Assembly (NCBI RefSeq): GCF_026239675.1
Contig: NZ_JAPIVQ010000003.1
Span: 620,001-684,000, forward strand
DNA: 64,000 nucleotides
Source of the DNA: Pedobacter sp. PLR
GTDB lineage: Bacteria; Bacteroidota; Bacteroidia; Sphingobacteriales; Sphingobacteriaceae
Reading direction: 5' to 3'
Shown here one piece after another: positions 25,691-34,567 of this stretch. How positions within the stretch are numbered: the stretch's first letter is position 1; the number at the start of each line of letters is the position of its first letter. Position numbers and translations under genes: made by a program. The notes under the pieces were generated by a model, which saw nothing but the letters and a program-made list of their open reading frames with translations, did no database searches and was not told where the DNA came from.

Positions 25691-26134
25691 ACCAAAAAAA
25701 CTGATACTACTTCCAGTTTTTTTTTTTAGCCCTTTTCCAAGCTCATCAAATTCATCCATTTTTCTTTTTAAATCAGCCAACCGCTTCAAATCAGCAATAA
25801 ACATAGAATTAATCTGGACCATAAGCGACCCCTGGTTTTGAAAGCAGTCTGAAAAGACTGCTTTTTTGTTTCCAGCCCTCGTCCGGATTGCTGGGGATTT
25901 CCTAAGATTGGATCAATCCCAAAGATTTTGCATTGTCTCCAGGCATGGCAAAGTATAAAAATTACCGAAATATATTTTTAATCCTCAGAACAGGCAGATT
26001 ATCAGTCTCCAGTGGCTTTTTGCTGATTTCTTTTTGAGCTAAACAATAACATATTGTTACTTATTCAATAGTTTGGTTCTTGCTGCTTTGTAATTAGAAG
26101 TTTTTGAGTAGATTTACGTGTAAATTATTTAATC
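25691..26134. other. 444-bp intergenic region at the right end of the island
   Basis: It contains the orphan terminator repeat. A minus-strand frame of 48 codons (25676-25822, Lys/Asp/Leu-rich, for example DLKRLADLKRKMDEFDEL) overlaps the end of the barrel gene. It has no recognised family and may be a gene remnant. Near the right end TTTG (26087-26090), 18 nt, and TAGATTTA form a plausible promoter for the next operon. Confidence 0.5.
25828..25867 (+). repeat. third copy of the tRNA-His 3' flank and terminator
   Basis: GACCCCTGGTTTTGAAAGC and the following AGCAGTC-TGAAAA-GACTGCT hairpin with T run match the sequence that follows tRNA-His copies 1 and 2 (CACCCCAGTTTTGAAAGC in copy 1). No tRNA body precedes it. 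It is in direct orientation with copy 2 and probably marks the right end of the island. Confidence 0.8.
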
Positions 26135-26719
26135 ATGAAAAAAATATTGTTTCTTCTGTTCGTTGTAATTGGGCTTGGATCACAATCAAAAGCACAAAAT
26201 TATATCAATCCATTACCTAATCTAAAACTTTATCCGGGTACTGTAGTTACACTCGACGGAACTGTAATCAATGGATATGTTTATAATAACTACAATGAAA
26301 AAAATCAAAAACAGTGTTTGTTTTATAAAGAAAAAGACGGAAGAGGCGAGCATATTTACAAGCCAAATGAATTAATAAGTTATACTATCGAAAATACCGA
26401 GTATAGAAGTGTTAATTATGATGGTACGCTTAGATTTGGTAAACCAGGTAGAAACTTTGCTTTTGTGGCACAATCAGGAGCTATCACCACCTATGCCTAT
26501 TATGGCCCGGAACAACAAATGTTTTGGGCAAAAGGTAACGAAGCACCAGTTATTGGTGCAGATTTAACTTTAGGTTTTAAGAAAAATATGAATAAGCTTA
26601 TTGGTGATAATACAACGCTTGCCGGCAAGGTAGAGCGCAAAGAAAAAGGTTATGGTATGATGAATGTTATTGATATTATTAATGAATACAATGCCCAGGC
26701 ACTGACTAAAAACCCTTAA
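26135..26719 (+). CDS. secreted protein of unknown function, first gene of a three-gene operon
   Basis: I do not recognise a family. The 194-residue protein has a signal peptide (about 1-20, ending SKA). A predominantly beta-type body follows (LYPGTVVTLDGTVINGYVYN, then YKEKDGRGEHIYKPNELISY). This resembles small Bacteroidota proteins that read as a property-setting or adhesin-like beta domain, but I would not name it. The gene is followed at 27 bases and then at seven bases by two further secreted-protein genes. A plausible promoter lies at 26087-26116. Confidence 0.7.
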   Translation: MKKILFLLFVVIGLGSQSKAQNYINPLPNLKLYPGTVVTLDGTVINGYVYNNYNEKNQKQCLFYKEKDGRGEHIYKPNELISYTIENTEYRSVNYDGTLRFGKPGRNFAFVAQSGAITTYAYYGPEQQMFWAKGNEAPVIGADLTLGFKKNMNKLIGDNTTLAGKVERKEKGYGMMNVIDIINEYNAQALTKNP

Positions 26720-26746
26720 CCACCTATTAAATTAACGCCCAAACTC

Positions 26747-28000
26747 ATGAAAAATAAATATCTCGGTTTTTGTATGTTATTGCTGTGTCTGAATATGAAC
26801 AACAGCTTTGGTCAAAAACTTAAAGAAGAAAAGATTAGTTACAGTTATAACCGGTTACCTTCAGCTACAATTGCAGGTGTAAAGAACTATCAGGTTGTTG
26901 CGGAAGCTGCTTATGAAGCAAAAAACAAGCAGCTTTTAGCTGATTATAAAGAACAGAAAAAAGAAGCTATAGATAAATACAACAGAGAACTTGCTGTTTA
27001 TGCAAATCTGGTGAAAACTGCAAATGAAAGCTATGGCAAGGCTATGGCAGAATACAATAAAAAAACAGTAGGGAAAAAAATCGTCGAACAGTCTTTGCTG
27101 GCCTCAGGCAAGCCTCAAAAAGAAATCATTACCAAACCCTATCTTGAAAGTGTTGAACAACCAAAACTGCAATCAGTTTATGATTATAATACCATTTTAA
27201 GCACTTATGTGAAACTGGAAGGCTACCAGCCTGATCCATCAAATGCATTAAAAATTGTGGTGTTGTTTTATGGTTTCGATCATACCCAACCAAGGTCTAT
27301 TGGTGAGGAAATGACCAATGTGAGTAGCGGGAGTGGCAAAACATCAACCTATAAATCGATAGTTTATCATACCGAATTTTCTTATCGTCACCCTATGGCA
27401 GTAAAGGTATATGATCCATCGGGGAAAGAAGTCTTAAGTGTAACGCCTCCGGAACTAAATAGTTACAAAATATACAAGTCAGGTAATTCGGATCGCCAGT
27501 TGATGTCGAACAATGAATTATTGATCAAACAGAACGAAGAGCGTGTACTACAGGTCAACCTGGCGTTCATTAATAACCTGCTCAATGATAAATATGGTTA
27601 TTCCAGTGTAAAACGCGATGCAACCTTAAACTACATTAAAAATGGAGATAGTGAGTATCCTGATCTGACAATGGCATTTAATGAGGCTTCTTCAGGTTTA
27701 TTGATGTTGCAACAGGATGGCCCTTCAGCGGTAGTAAAGCTTAAAAATGCTAACGAAATCTGGAATAAAGCCTTAACTGAATCAGACCTGAGTAATAAAA
27801 AAGCCAGGATCAACAAAGAAATCACCATGGCCATCTATTTTAATTTGTTGGAATGCCAGTTCGCAGTTGGCGATGCCCTGGGCGGACAAAATACTTTAGG
27901 GAAATTGAATTCGCTGAGTATGACCAACAATGAAAGAAGGTTAAAATTAGATTACGACATTTTATTCGCCGAGCTTAAAAAAAGACAATCAATAAATTAA
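26747..28000 (+). CDS. secreted protein of unknown function, second gene of the operon
   Basis: The 417-residue protein has a signal peptide (about 1-22, ending SFG). An N-terminal half rich in Lys, Glu and Tyr has a helical stretch (about 48-105, KNKQLLADYKEQKKEAIDKY). A beta-rich middle follows (VVLFYGFDHTQPRSIGEE, about 165-185). A helical C-terminal third might form TPR-like repeats (EIWNKALTESDLSNKKARIN and LECQFAVGDALGGQNTLGKL). No catalytic motif is seen and no family was recognised. It is probably periplasmic or surface-associated. Confidence 0.7.
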   Translation: MKNKYLGFCMLLLCLNMNNSFGQKLKEEKISYSYNRLPSATIAGVKNYQVVAEAAYEAKNKQLLADYKEQKKEAIDKYNRELAVYANLVKTANESYGKAMAEYNKKTVGKKIVEQSLLASGKPQKEIITKPYLESVEQPKLQSVYDYNTILSTYVKLEGYQPDPSNALKIVVLFYGFDHTQPRSIGEEMTNVSSGSGKTSTYKSIVYHTEFSYRHPMAVKVYDPSGKEVLSVTPPELNSYKIYKSGNSDRQLMSNNELLIKQNEERVLQVNLAFINNLLNDKYGYSSVKRDATLNYIKNGDSEYPDLTMAFNEASSGLLMLQQDGPSAVVKLKNANEIWNKALTESDLSNKKARINKEITMAIYFNLLECQFAVGDALGGQNTLGKLNSLSMTNNERRLKLDYDILFAELKKRQSIN

Positions 28001-28007
28001 TAATCCC

Positions 28008-29465
28008 ATGAAATATTATTTATACCTGGTTACCTTATTCGTTAGCACAAGTGCTTTTGGACAAGTTAAAGTTGCCATTGGAAAAAACAGCCCTCAGTTT
28101 GTTGCCAAAAAACAACCTACTTTTACTTCTTATAGTACTGCTGATAATGATTATTTCATCATCGGCAAAGAAGTAAGTTATCAAAAAATAAACACCCTCA
28201 TCACAGCGGATAAAACTGGAAATATCATAACCAGTCAGGAGATTAGTGTAAATATGGGTGTTTCTAATAACACTGTTGATGTTGTTGATCTGATGATTTT
28301 TGGCAACAGATCATTGATCTTTTTACAGAACAAAAGTAAAGCAGATTTAAAAAATCAATTAGTCGCCAAAGTAGTGGATGTAAATGGTAATATTGCTGCT
28401 GAAGCGACTCCTGTCGCAAGCATGGATTTCCTGAAGCTTTCAAATGGTGGAAGATGGTATACCTGCGTTACTCCTGATAAAAAGCATATCGCAGTTATTG
28501 GTTTAAGGCCACATGTAAAAGGTGCCGAAGATGTAGTGAATTACTATATTCTGGATGAAAACCTGAAAGAAACCGGCAAGGGTCAATTCAGTTTTGCAGG
28601 CTATACAAAAGAGCTTTCTTTTGAAGGTTTTCTAGCTTCAGATAAAGGTGATTTTTACATGACGAGCTATGACTACGACAAGTCATATGTTTATCCTGTA
28701 GTTTATAAATTCTCTGTTGGTGGTACGCCAATGATCATTCCGGTAATGATCGCTGATCCAACTTTAAAGAACCTAAGTTATACGTCTGCTTTAAATCCAC
28801 AAGGCGACCTTATCATTGCCGGGTACACACAGAAGAAAGCCAGTTTTTCGGCAGGTGAAATTGCGAATAACGGTACCTGGTTATTCAACTCTGCGATACC
28901 TAATGAAGTTAAAACTTTTAAAGCAGAAACTCCGGTTCAAAATGTTATTGCCAGAAACATTATTCATAATGGTGATACCTTTTACCTGATCGGAGAACAG
29001 TATAAAAAAGAAGAAGAAAAAACAACTGGAGCGATTAGTCCGAGCCAGCTTTCGAACCCTAATTACAACTATACACATGGGGATATTAGTGTAACCGCAT
29101 TCAGTAATGATGGCAGCAAAAAATTTGAGATTCCGATCAGCCGTAAAATGAATTCACAAAACTTCGATCAGGAACTCATGGTTGGTACTGGGGTGATTAA
29201 TAATAAACTTGCACTCATCTACAATGATAAGTACGATAAATATTTTGAAGATAAGTATCGCGAATTTGGCCATTTAAAAGTTCCGGTAGCGGTTTTGATT
29301 ACTAACGATGGACTAATGGAAGCACCGGTTCAATTTTCAAAAGAATTGGATATCAAGATTAGTACCTATGTCTTGTTACCACAATATACCGTTTCCAGCA
29401 ATGGGAAAGTAACCGTGCTTTCGGCAAATAGTCAAGCCGTTAAAACAGTAACATTTTCTAAATAA
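28008..29465 (+). CDS. secreted protein of unknown function, possibly a beta-propeller
   Basis: The 485-residue protein has a signal peptide (about 1-18, ending AFG). The body consists of repeated short beta segments with Gly and Asp turns (for example WYTCVTPDKKHIAVIGLRP, LNPQGDLIIAGYT and VTAFSNDGSKKFEIPISRK). This suggests a beta-propeller, although no exact repeat was aligned. No enzyme motif is seen. It begins seven bases after the previous gene and closes the operon at a strong hairpin. A scaffold or binding role is possible but is not supported by a known family. Confidence 0.65.
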   Translation: MKYYLYLVTLFVSTSAFGQVKVAIGKNSPQFVAKKQPTFTSYSTADNDYFIIGKEVSYQKINTLITADKTGNIITSQEISVNMGVSNNTVDVVDLMIFGNRSLIFLQNKSKADLKNQLVAKVVDVNGNIAAEATPVASMDFLKLSNGGRWYTCVTPDKKHIAVIGLRPHVKGAEDVVNYYILDENLKETGKGQFSFAGYTKELSFEGFLASDKGDFYMTSYDYDKSYVYPVVYKFSVGGTPMIIPVMIADPTLKNLSYTSALNPQGDLIIAGYTQKKASFSAGEIANNGTWLFNSAIPNEVKTFKAETPVQNVIARNIIHNGDTFYLIGEQYKKEEEKTTGAISPSQLSNPNYNYTHGDISVTAFSNDGSKKFEIPISRKMNSQNFDQELMVGTGVINNKLALIYNDKYDKYFEDKYREFGHLKVPVAVLITNDGLMEAPVQFSKELDIKISTYVLLPQYTVSSNGKVTVLSANSQAVKTVTFSK

Positions 29466-29474
29466 AAAATCTCC

Positions 29475-29517
29475 TTATACTCCGTAAGCTATCTTTTTGT
29501 TGGCTTACGGAGTATAA
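29475..29517. terminator. hairpin between the secreted-protein operon and the LytTR gene
   Basis: A perfect 15-bp stem (TTATACTCCGTAAGC against GCTTACGGAGTATAA) has a 13-nt loop. On the minus strand a T run follows five bases later, so it is best as terminator of the LytTR gene. It probably also stops the rightward operon. Confidence 0.8.
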
Positions 29518-29570
29518 AACCGCTCTTAAAATACCCAGTTCCGATCTTTAGCAGAAATGAGGACTTTGTG

Positions 29571-30248
29571 TTATTCGTGTTTTAATATCAATAAAAGTTC
29601 CTTTTTAAAAGATTTACCGATTGGAATAAATGTCTGATTGGAGAGCACGAGCATTTCTTGTGATACACGACGAATATGTGATCTGTTCACAATATAAGAT
29701 CGGTGGGCTTGCAGGAACAGGGCCTGATCAAGCTTGTCAAGCATGGCCTTTAAGGTGTGGTATATCGTATATACCTGTGCCGCTGTGGTAATCCTGATGT
29801 AATCCTTCATCCCTTCAATATATAGGATTTCATCCTGTCTGAGGTTGATTATGCCATAATCATCTTTAATGGCTATGGTTTGATGGATGACCTTATGATG
29901 TAATAATCCTGTTTTATCAATTGCTTTTTGAAAGCGTTCAAAAGAAAATGGTTTGAGTAGATAGTCTACTGCATGGAGTTCAAAGCCTTCATAGGCGTAT
30001 TGCTTATAGGCTGTCGTAAAAATGGTTGCTGGTGGTTGTTGAAGGGCCGCAAGGAAACTCAGACCATTAACCAGAGGCATTTCAATATCTAGAAATAGCA
30101 AATTGACGGTGGTTTTTCCCAGAAATTCAAAGGCTTCTACTGCATTTCTGAACTTTGCCGTAAGGACCAGATCAGGGACCTGTGAAATGTAATGCTCCAA
30201 TACCTGGTGTGCAAAAGGTTCATCGTCAAGGATAATGCAGGATATCAT
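29571..30248 (-). CDS. LytTR-type response regulator
   Basis: The 225-residue protein has a receiver domain with LDDEP and phospho-acceptor Asp54 (FLDIEMPLVNG). A LytTR domain follows from about residue 115 (IAIKDDYGIINLRQDEI and FLQAHRSYIVNRSHIRRV). Its ATG overlaps the kinase stop codon by four bases, so the two genes form one translationally coupled two-component pair. The likely target is the divergent erythromycin-esterase-family gene or the kinase operon itself. Confidence 0.93.
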   Translation of the reverse strand: MISCIILDDEPFAHQVLEHYISQVPDLVLTAKFRNAVEAFEFLGKTTVNLLFLDIEMPLVNGLSFLAALQQPPATIFTTAYKQYAYEGFELHAVDYLLKPFSFERFQKAIDKTGLLHHKVIHQTIAIKDDYGIINLRQDEILYIEGMKDYIRITTAAQVYTIYHTLKAMLDKLDQALFLQAHRSYIVNRSHIRRVSQEMLVLSNQTFIPIGKSFKKELLLILKHE

Positions 30249-31303
30249 AAAGCAATAGTTAGTTTCGAGGAATAAGATAGTTCATTTTCTGTCAATAGCA
30301 GTTCATACCTACCGGGATAATAAAGCTCCAGTCTTTTTTTGATGTTGACCAGTCCAATCCCACCAGGAAGTTTTTTTGTAGGAAAGGGCATGCTGGAAAG
30401 TTTATCATTTTTTATCATGAATTCGAGCTTGTGATCCCTGATCATAAACTCAGCATGTACCGAGCTGTTATTTTCTACCTTATGCTTTCCATGTTTGAAG
30501 CTGTTTTCAATGAGTGGTAATAGTAGCATGGGAGGTATTTCTATATCCTGTGTAAATTCGTGAATCAGTAGGTTAACCGAAGCATCAGGGTACTTTTTTT
30601 GTTCCAGTTCAAAATATCCTTTCATGAATTCCAGCTCTCCCCTGGTGGAAACCATTGGCTTGTCGCAATCATATAGGATATACTGCATCATGTTGGAAAG
30701 CAACAGGATAAATCTTGGGGTTTCTTTTGAACCTATGAGGCTCATTCCGTAAAGACTGTTGAGGGTGTTAAAAAGAAAGTGGGGTTGGAGCTGGTTCTTG
30801 AGCATCGTAAGCTGTAACTCCAGGTGATCCTTTTCGATTTGATATCGTTCGCGTTCATTCTGATAGGAGAAACGCGAAAAGGCAATGCTCAGAAATGCAA
30901 TGAAATCAGTCATGATCATGTTCCAGTCCATGAAGAATCCCGCAGACTCCCTTCTGAAAAAAGCGCCAACAGGGGTGTTTTCTGTAAACTGCAGAAATAT
31001 TCGGGAGACCGCAATGTTATTGTAAGTGGTGATAAACAGGAAAGTCACTAAAGTCAGCAGGAAAAGAACAATGTACCGTCTGAGGTAAAGTAATTTTGGA
31101 ACCGCCCAGCGGTAATAGGGAATCAGATATAAGGTGGAGACAATAGCATAGAGACCTATTTCCGGGTAGGGGAAATACCCATTCTTTACCGGAGGAAGAT
31201 TGGCATGCTCCATTAAATAGGAATACTTATAGAAACCGACGTAAAAAAGCCAGATCATGGCTTCGAAGATCAGCGGGAAATTGAAAACGTTCTTTTTTTG
31301 CAC
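30245..31303 (-). CDS. LytS-type sensor histidine kinase
   Basis: The 352-residue inner-membrane protein has four helices (about 10-30, 48-66, 76-95 and 128-145) and little periplasmic sequence. A short coiled segment leads to the His_kinase domain with phosphorylated His175 in LQPHFLFNTLNSLY. The ATPase motifs are LLPLIENSFKHG (N box) and GGIGLVNIKKRLELYYPG (G box). It passes phosphate to the LytTR regulator encoded immediately downstream. The stimulus is unknown; the lack of an extracellular domain suggests a membrane-embedded signal. Confidence 0.93.
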   Translation of the reverse strand: MQKKNVFNFPLIFEAMIWLFYVGFYKYSYLMEHANLPPVKNGYFPYPEIGLYAIVSTLYLIPYYRWAVPKLLYLRRYIVLFLLTLVTFLFITTYNNIAVSRIFLQFTENTPVGAFFRRESAGFFMDWNMIMTDFIAFLSIAFSRFSYQNERERYQIEKDHLELQLTMLKNQLQPHFLFNTLNSLYGMSLIGSKETPRFILLLSNMMQYILYDCDKPMVSTRGELEFMKGYFELEQKKYPDASVNLLIHEFTQDIEIPPMLLLPLIENSFKHGKHKVENNSSVHAEFMIRDHKLEFMIKNDKLSSMPFPTKKLPGGIGLVNIKKRLELYYPGRYELLLTENELSYSSKLTIAL

Positions 31304-31344
31304 GGAACTAAAATCGTTTAAAAATTTGAATTAATCCATGCTTC

Positions 31345-31376
31345 CCCGACGAAAGCTACTTTTTTCACGACAAATG
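31345..31376. promoter_or_regulatory. candidate LytTR operator for the second system
   Basis: CCCGACGAAAG and CACGACAAATG are direct repeats (8 of 11 identical) exactly 21 bp apart, between the divergent kinase and esterase genes. The sequence differs from the repeat at 21.95 kb, as expected for a different LytTR protein. A -7-like TGACTTTG follows at 31386-31393. Confidence 0.4.
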
Positions 31377-31480
31377 GAAGGACATTGACTTTGGTCTGGC
31401 GAAAGATTCAGGTGGCCGAATAAAAGAGGTGTAACGCAGGATTTTCAGGTTCATTTGTACAGAAACTAAAATTAGAAAAA

Positions 31481-33277
31481 ATGAAAAACCTTTATTCTTT
31501 ACTCCTTTCTCTGCTGATCGTGTTTTGTCACATTGCTACAAATGCCCAGGAAACTATTAATGGTGGCTTTGAATTGTCCGATAACAAGGGGATGCCCAGA
31601 AATTGGGTTTCTGATGATGGAAACGGGAAGTTTGCAATAGGCATCAGTAAGCATGTATTCCGTGCGGGTACGCAGTCACTTCAGTTAGATGGATCGAAGA
31701 GCGGAGCGGATAAGAAAAAGGTAGGTGTTGCCGGAAGTAGATACGGGGCAACCTCTTCAACAATCGTCAGGAGCATTCAGGTTACTGGATGGATAAAAAC
31801 TAATGAAGTGATTGATTCAACGGTTTCACTTTTTATACAAGGTGTGAATGGGGCAAAAACCGTATATGCGTATGATCAGGGGTTAATTAATAATGGCTGG
31901 CGGAAATTGAGCCTGACTTATAATCCTTCGGCAGAGGAGACCTGGGTTGGATTCTATTATGGCATTGAAACTAAGTCTAACGGTATAGTTTGGCTTGATG
32001 ATTTAAGCCTGGTGGTGGATGGGGTAGAAATTATCGATCCAAAAAGCCTGTACGAGGAACCCGATGCAAAAAGCTTAAAATGGTTAGCGGCAAACCTCTC
32101 TGAGCTCAGGTCCTTTGATGCCAGCTCATCATTCAAAGATTTATTGCCTATCGGGACTGCCATAAAAAAAGCAAGGATAGTGGGACTTGGTGAGCCAACA
32201 CACGGGACAAGTGAGGCAGGGAGATTTAAGATACGCCTGATGGAATATCTGATTAAAGAAAAAGGATTTACGACCATTGCATTGGAAGAGGCAATATCAA
32301 CCTGCGATCAAATGAATCGCCTGCTCAATTTACCTTTAGCAGCTCTAAAGGATAGCCTTTTAAGTATGCCATTTTACAAGCTTTGGAAAACTGAAGAGCT
32401 ATTGGGGCTTTTCACCTGGATACACAACTATAACTTATCAAACCAGGTTAAGGTTCGTTTTATAGGCATAGATAGCGAAGATTTTGGACTGAAAAATTCA
32501 CGTAAAATGTTGAGAGATTATGGCAGGTTGCATAGTGGAGAAATCCTTGCGCAGACAGCCATCCTTGATAAATCCCTGGAAGATTTACTAAAGCTAAGCA
32601 GGAACGGCATGGAGGATCCAACAACACTTGAAGCTGGAAATAGGTTAAAGCAACACATCAGCTCCCTGGATTCCCTTATCCTGGAGGAAGGGAAAAAGAC
32701 AGGTAATCAGGGACATACCTTTCAGCTAAGAAGCTATGCCAGGGTTTGTCGCCAGTGGCTGGAAACCAGGTTCTTTCGTGGAAACCGAGATGAATATATG
32801 GCGGATAATATGAGTATTTTTCTTGAGTCTCATCCTGAGGATAAGGTTTTACTTTGGGCACATAACGCCCATATTGCCAATGGAACCCTTGATGGGCAAA
32901 AAATAATGGGTGCTTTTTTGAAGGAAAGATTTTCTATAGACTATTTTCCGATATCCATCACCAGCGCAGGGGGGACCTATATGGCAGCAGAGAATTATGC
33001 GCAGAAAAAATGGCTGTCCTATTCCATTGAACCAGCCTATAGAGGTACTTATGAATATATTCTAGCCAAAGTTAAACCTGATAATTATTTCCTGAATCTG
33101 CTAAATGTTAAGCAAAGCTCCGGTTCTTCCTGGCTGGATACGTCAATGAGGCAGCTTGATATGGGGTATGTTTTTGAAAATGAAGATGATTACAAATATT
33201 TTGGAACCCTAAAAAAGGCCTTCGATGGGCTTGTGTTCCTTCGTCAAACCTCTGCCAGCAAGTCTCTTTTGAAATAA
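31481..33277 (+). CDS. erythromycin-esterase-family protein with N-terminal jelly-roll domain, exported
   Basis: The 598-residue protein has a signal peptide (about 1-22, ending NAQ). A carbohydrate-binding-like beta domain follows (about 25-170, starting ETINGGFELSDNKG). The Ere-type hydrolase domain covers about 230-590. Its active-site motifs are GEPTHG (237-242), ALEEA and WAHNAHIANG, matching the His/Glu arrangement of erythromycin esterases. The family includes many non-resistance hydrolases, and the exported two-domain form differs from plasmid-borne Ere enzymes, so a resistance role is not implied. It is divergent from a LytS/LytTR pair. Confidence 0.85.
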   Translation: MKNLYSLLLSLLIVFCHIATNAQETINGGFELSDNKGMPRNWVSDDGNGKFAIGISKHVFRAGTQSLQLDGSKSGADKKKVGVAGSRYGATSSTIVRSIQVTGWIKTNEVIDSTVSLFIQGVNGAKTVYAYDQGLINNGWRKLSLTYNPSAEETWVGFYYGIETKSNGIVWLDDLSLVVDGVEIIDPKSLYEEPDAKSLKWLAANLSELRSFDASSSFKDLLPIGTAIKKARIVGLGEPTHGTSEAGRFKIRLMEYLIKEKGFTTIALEEAISTCDQMNRLLNLPLAALKDSLLSMPFYKLWKTEELLGLFTWIHNYNLSNQVKVRFIGIDSEDFGLKNSRKMLRDYGRLHSGEILAQTAILDKSLEDLLKLSRNGMEDPTTLEAGNRLKQHISSLDSLILEEGKKTGNQGHTFQLRSYARVCRQWLETRFFRGNRDEYMADNMSIFLESHPEDKVLLWAHNAHIANGTLDGQKIMGAFLKERFSIDYFPISITSAGGTYMAAENYAQKKWLSYSIEPAYRGTYEYILAKVKPDNYFLNLLNVKQSSGSSWLDTSMRQLDMGYVFENEDDYKYFGTLKKAFDGLVFLRQTSASKSLLK

Positions 33278-33295
33278 GTCAGGTTTTGAAAAGAT

Positions 33296-34567
33296 CTATC
33301 CTACAGGTAGGGTCTGACCTTTTTTCCCTTGTCCGGTTTCTTTCAGAAATATGCTTAAGATGATCGCTAATATGATCCCTGAGATCCAGAAAAGACCAGT
33401 AGATTTAAAATGTGCATTCTTGTCGATGTCTAATGATACTGCTTTTCCAAATAGTTTAGAGAAGATTGGACTTAGTAAGGTAGTTACGCCAAAGGTGATA
33501 AAATTGATGGCTCCGGTAGCGCTTCCTTTTACTTCATCGGGATTAGATTCTTTAATAACCGAATAGGGGATCATTGCAGCACCAGATGCGACACCAAATA
33601 TGAAATTGGTTACATAGGTTGAGCAAAACTCAGGAAAGAAAAGTATTTGCAGGATGGCCAAAATCATCACTGATGCCCCGCCGATTAGAACAGGCTTACG
33701 TTTGCCGATTCTATCCGTAAGGTAACCGAGTAATGGACATCCAAACACCCATCCCATTGGAATCATTGCACTGGCTATGGTAGCCTCATGAAAGCTAAAA
33801 GCCTTGTCTTGCTGGAAAATTGCGACACCCCAGGTCATTGCAAAAATAGTTGTCGGCGCAAAAAGAAATCCCGATATAATTCCGCATAACCACGATTGCG
33901 GATTTGAAAATACGACTTTGTATGGATTCAAAAGGCTGACCGATGTGTGTTTTTTAGCTGATTTCGGTGTTTCATTATTTGAATTGGGAATGATGAAAAG
34001 CAAAACAAATGCAACAGCAATCGTTAGCAGGCCGATGGCAATCCAGAAGACCTTCGGGGCCAGTCCGCCTGCTATCCATGGGCCAACGATAAACTGACCA
34101 GCCGAGCCGCCGAGCATGCCAATGCATTGAGTGAAACCTATTGCGGTGGCCAGCGATTTTGCCGAAAATCCTTTCGAGGCAAGATAAACACAGCCTGGAA
34201 AAGCGAATGCACATCCAGCGCCTTGAAGCAATCGTCCGGTTGTACCTGCGTAATGATTGGATATGATGAAAAGTAGACAGCCCAGCCCAAGAATAAGTAC
34301 TCCCGCAAATAAAGAATATTTTGCACCAAATTTATCCAGTGCAAGCCCGGCTGCAAGGCTGATGGTGGAGTAAGTGATGTAATAGGTTCCAATAATAGAG
34401 ACCACACCGATGGAGTTTACCTGGAAGGTCTCTGATAGCTGTGGAATCATGACTGCTGGTGCAGAGCGAATTACATAGTCGAGAAAATAAAACAATAAGC
34501 CAAAAAACCAGGCGGTAATATAAATTTTTCTGGTTGAATCTTTTAGGGGTTGTAAGGACGGATTCAT
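33296..34567 (-). CDS. MFS transporter
   Basis: The protein has 423 residues and about 12 membrane helices, with the loop GLALDKFGAKYS between helices 2 and 3 and YLTDRIGKRKP between helices 8 and 9. It resembles the anion:cation symporter/sugar-phosphate branch of MFS (YFLDYVIRSAPAVMIPQLSE near the start), but the substrate cannot be told. It converges with the Ere-type gene and is divergent from the ECF sigma gene. The intervening region holds a strong inverted repeat. Confidence 0.82.
   Translation of the reverse strand: MNPSLQPLKDSTRKIYITAWFFGLLFYFLDYVIRSAPAVMIPQLSETFQVNSIGVVSIIGTYYITYSTISLAAGLALDKFGAKYSLFAGVLILGLGCLLFIISNHYAGTTGRLLQGAGCAFAFPGCVYLASKGFSAKSLATAIGFTQCIGMLGGSAGQFIVGPWIAGGLAPKVFWIAIGLLTIAVAFVLLFIIPNSNNETPKSAKKHTSVSLLNPYKVVFSNPQSWLCGIISGFLFAPTTIFAMTWGVAIFQQDKAFSFHEATIASAMIPMGWVFGCPLLGYLTDRIGKRKPVLIGGASVMILAILQILFFPEFCSTYVTNFIFGVASGAAMIPYSVIKESNPDEVKGSATGAINFITFGVTTLLSPIFSKLFGKAVSLDIDKNAHFKSTGLFWISGIILAIILSIFLKETGQGKKGQTLPVG

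Larger units (their letters stand above)
20466..25867. mobile_element. putative genomic island at tRNA-His, bounded by direct copies of the tRNA terminator
   Basis: The left edge is the 3' end of tRNA-His copy 2, and a serine-recombinase remnant abuts its terminator. The right edge is a second, same-orientation copy of the terminator (CCCCTGGTTTTGAAAGCAGT and onward), about 5.4 kb away. The cargo is an orphan LytTR regulator, a tiny exported peptide, a GLPGLI protein and a TonB-dependent-type barrel. The cargo looks much more AT-rich than its flanks. For example, the line at 24001 has 14 G+C in 60 by hand count, against 30 in 60 at 18001. The island call is an inference from these facts. Confidence 0.6.

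Noticed and set aside
25676..25822. 48-codon minus-strand frame at the end of the barrel gene
   Set aside because: It overlaps the barrel coding sequence, has no promoter or family, and consists of low-complexity Lys/Leu/Asp. It was kept only as a note on the intergenic region.
31481..33277. Macrolide resistance gene
   Set aside because: The family match is to erythromycin esterase-like proteins in general. The exported two-domain form beside a LytS/LytTR pair gives no reason to claim resistance.
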